Positions 63,415-64,000 of a DNA stretch of 64,000 bases are shown piece by piece. The notes below the pieces were generated by a model that was given only the letters and a program-made list of their open reading frames with translations, was not told the DNA's origin and did not search any database. Position numbers and translations under genes: made by a program. The DNA is taken from contig NZ_FZNN01000001.1 of NCBI RefSeq assembly GCF_900188035.1, forward strand, positions 62,001-126,000, written 5' to 3'. The DNA comes from Puniceibacterium sediminis. Its GTDB lineage: Bacteria > Pseudomonadota > Alphaproteobacteria > Rhodobacterales > Rhodobacteraceae. Within the stretch, counting starts at the first letter, position 1; the number at the start of each line of letters is the position of its first letter.

Positions 63415-64000
63415 ATGATGACACCCAGGGCGTTACTGAAACATGTGACCACCGGCTTGGCCGTGGTCTGGATCGCAGCGGCTGCGCAGGCCGATACTCT
63501 GGCCGATGCGCTGGTCGGGGCCTATAACACCAGCGGCCTTCTGGAACAGAACCGTGCGGTGTTGCGTTCGGCGGATGAAAGCGTGGCACAGTCGATTTCG
63601 GGCCTGCGTCCCGTCCTCAACTGGGTTGCAGACCTCAGCCGTGATTTTGGCACGGTCCGCAGTGCCACAACCGGGTTTCAGACCGTTGCCAACGTGCAGA
63701 ATACCACGTCGATCGGGCTTAGCGCCGAAATCACACTGTTTGATTTCGGTCAGACGGGCCTTGCCATCGACGCGGCCAAGGAATCGGTGCTTGCCACCCG
63801 TCAAAGCCTTCTGTCTGTCGAACAGCAGATCCTTCTGCGCGCGGTTCAGGCGTTTTTCGAAGTGCGCCGGGCCACGGAAACCGTATCGCTGCGGCAGAAC
63901 AACCTGCGTCTGATCACGCAGGAACTGCGCGCCGCCGAAGACCGCTTTGAGGTTGGCGAAGTGACCCGCACCGATGTCGCCCTGGCGCAGGCCCGCCTTG
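63415..64000 (+). CDS. tolC: TolC family outer membrane efflux protein, N-terminal part
   Basis: The first 195 codons are present; the gene runs off the right edge. The signal peptide ends at about AAAAQA-DTLAD. ADALVGAYNTSGLLEQNRAV and SLRQNNLRLITQELRAAEDR are typical TolC coiled-coil repeats, and FDFGQTGLAIDAAKES sits between. It forms the outer-membrane channel for type I secretion or drug export. Two in-frame ATGs (63415 and 63418) start it. It follows pcm by 41 bp. Confidence 0.9.
   Translation, partial: MMTPRALLKHVTTGLAVVWIAAAAQADTLADALVGAYNTSGLLEQNRAVLRSADESVAQSISGLRPVLNWVADLSRDFGTVRSATTGFQTVANVQNTTSIGLSAEITLFDFGQTGLAIDAAKESVLATRQSLLSVEQQILLRAVQAFFEVRRATETVSLRQNNLRLITQELRAAEDRFEVGEVTRTDVALAQARL

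Overview
The window is high-GC, densely packed chromosomal DNA. It looks like an alphaproteobacterium of the Rhodobacterales (Roseobacter/Rhodobacter type). The main reasons are the gene order recR-ybaB-dnaX, the block ruvCAB-ybgC-tolQRAB-pal-cpoB-tilS-ftsH, the hisZ-hisG pair, a short 4.5S-type SRP RNA, pcm directly before tolC, and xanthine dehydrogenase split into XdhA/XdhB/XdhC. No taxonomy search was possible, so this is a judgement from gene content and order.

Layout. 1-6.1 kb: recR (partial), ybaB/ebfC and dnaX on the minus strand, then an ankyrin protein, a zinc metallopeptidase and a tyrosine-phosphatase-like protein on the plus strand, and the SRP RNA on the minus strand. 6.1-9.3 kb: a HAD phosphatase with a small secreted protein, and a Tat-exported 2',3'-cyclic nucleotidase. 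9.5-13.8 kb: nudC, a fumarylacetoacetate-hydrolase-like enzyme, a DUF4198 periplasmic protein and a GlcD-like flavoprotein. 13.8-16 kb: divergent hemC and hemE. 16-20.3 kb: an ABC-2 exporter, an MFS transporter and prmA. 20.4-21.1 kb: a DUF1127 gene with clear terminators on both sides. 21.1-34.3 kb: a long plus-strand run of ruvCAB, a conserved hypothetical, ybgC, tolQRAB-pal-cpoB, tilS, ftsH and a methyltransferase. 34.4-40.3 kb: a MOSC protein, a thioesterase, PdeM with a ligase-associated helicase, an aldo/keto reductase and a VOC protein. 40.5-41.9 kb: one visibly AT-richer KAP-type NTPase gene, the best candidate for recently acquired DNA. 42.2-51.7 kb: xdhA-xdhB-xdhC followed by a BMP-type ABC importer, probably one purine uptake and oxidation operon. 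52-57.3 kb: a Gly-rich secreted protein behind an FNR-type promoter, a frameshifted outer-membrane barrel gene and dnaE. 57.4-64 kb: a lipoprotein, slyX, hisZ-hisG, tRNA-Cys, a DUF883/holin/AI-2E membrane set, pcm and the start of tolC.

The most unusual signals are repeats rather than genes. A family of GC-rich hairpin elements (five copies or fragments) includes one copy that lies in frame inside xdhB and is translated. Two intergenic arrays carry CGTATGG at exact 11-bp spacing. Two copies of a twin-hairpin element sit between genes of apparent operons (tolB-pal and the BMP transporter). A perfect FNR-type palindrome lies at a calculated -41.5 from the -10 box of the Gly-rich protein gene. 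The outer-membrane barrel gene appears to have lost one G from a G run near its 3' end.
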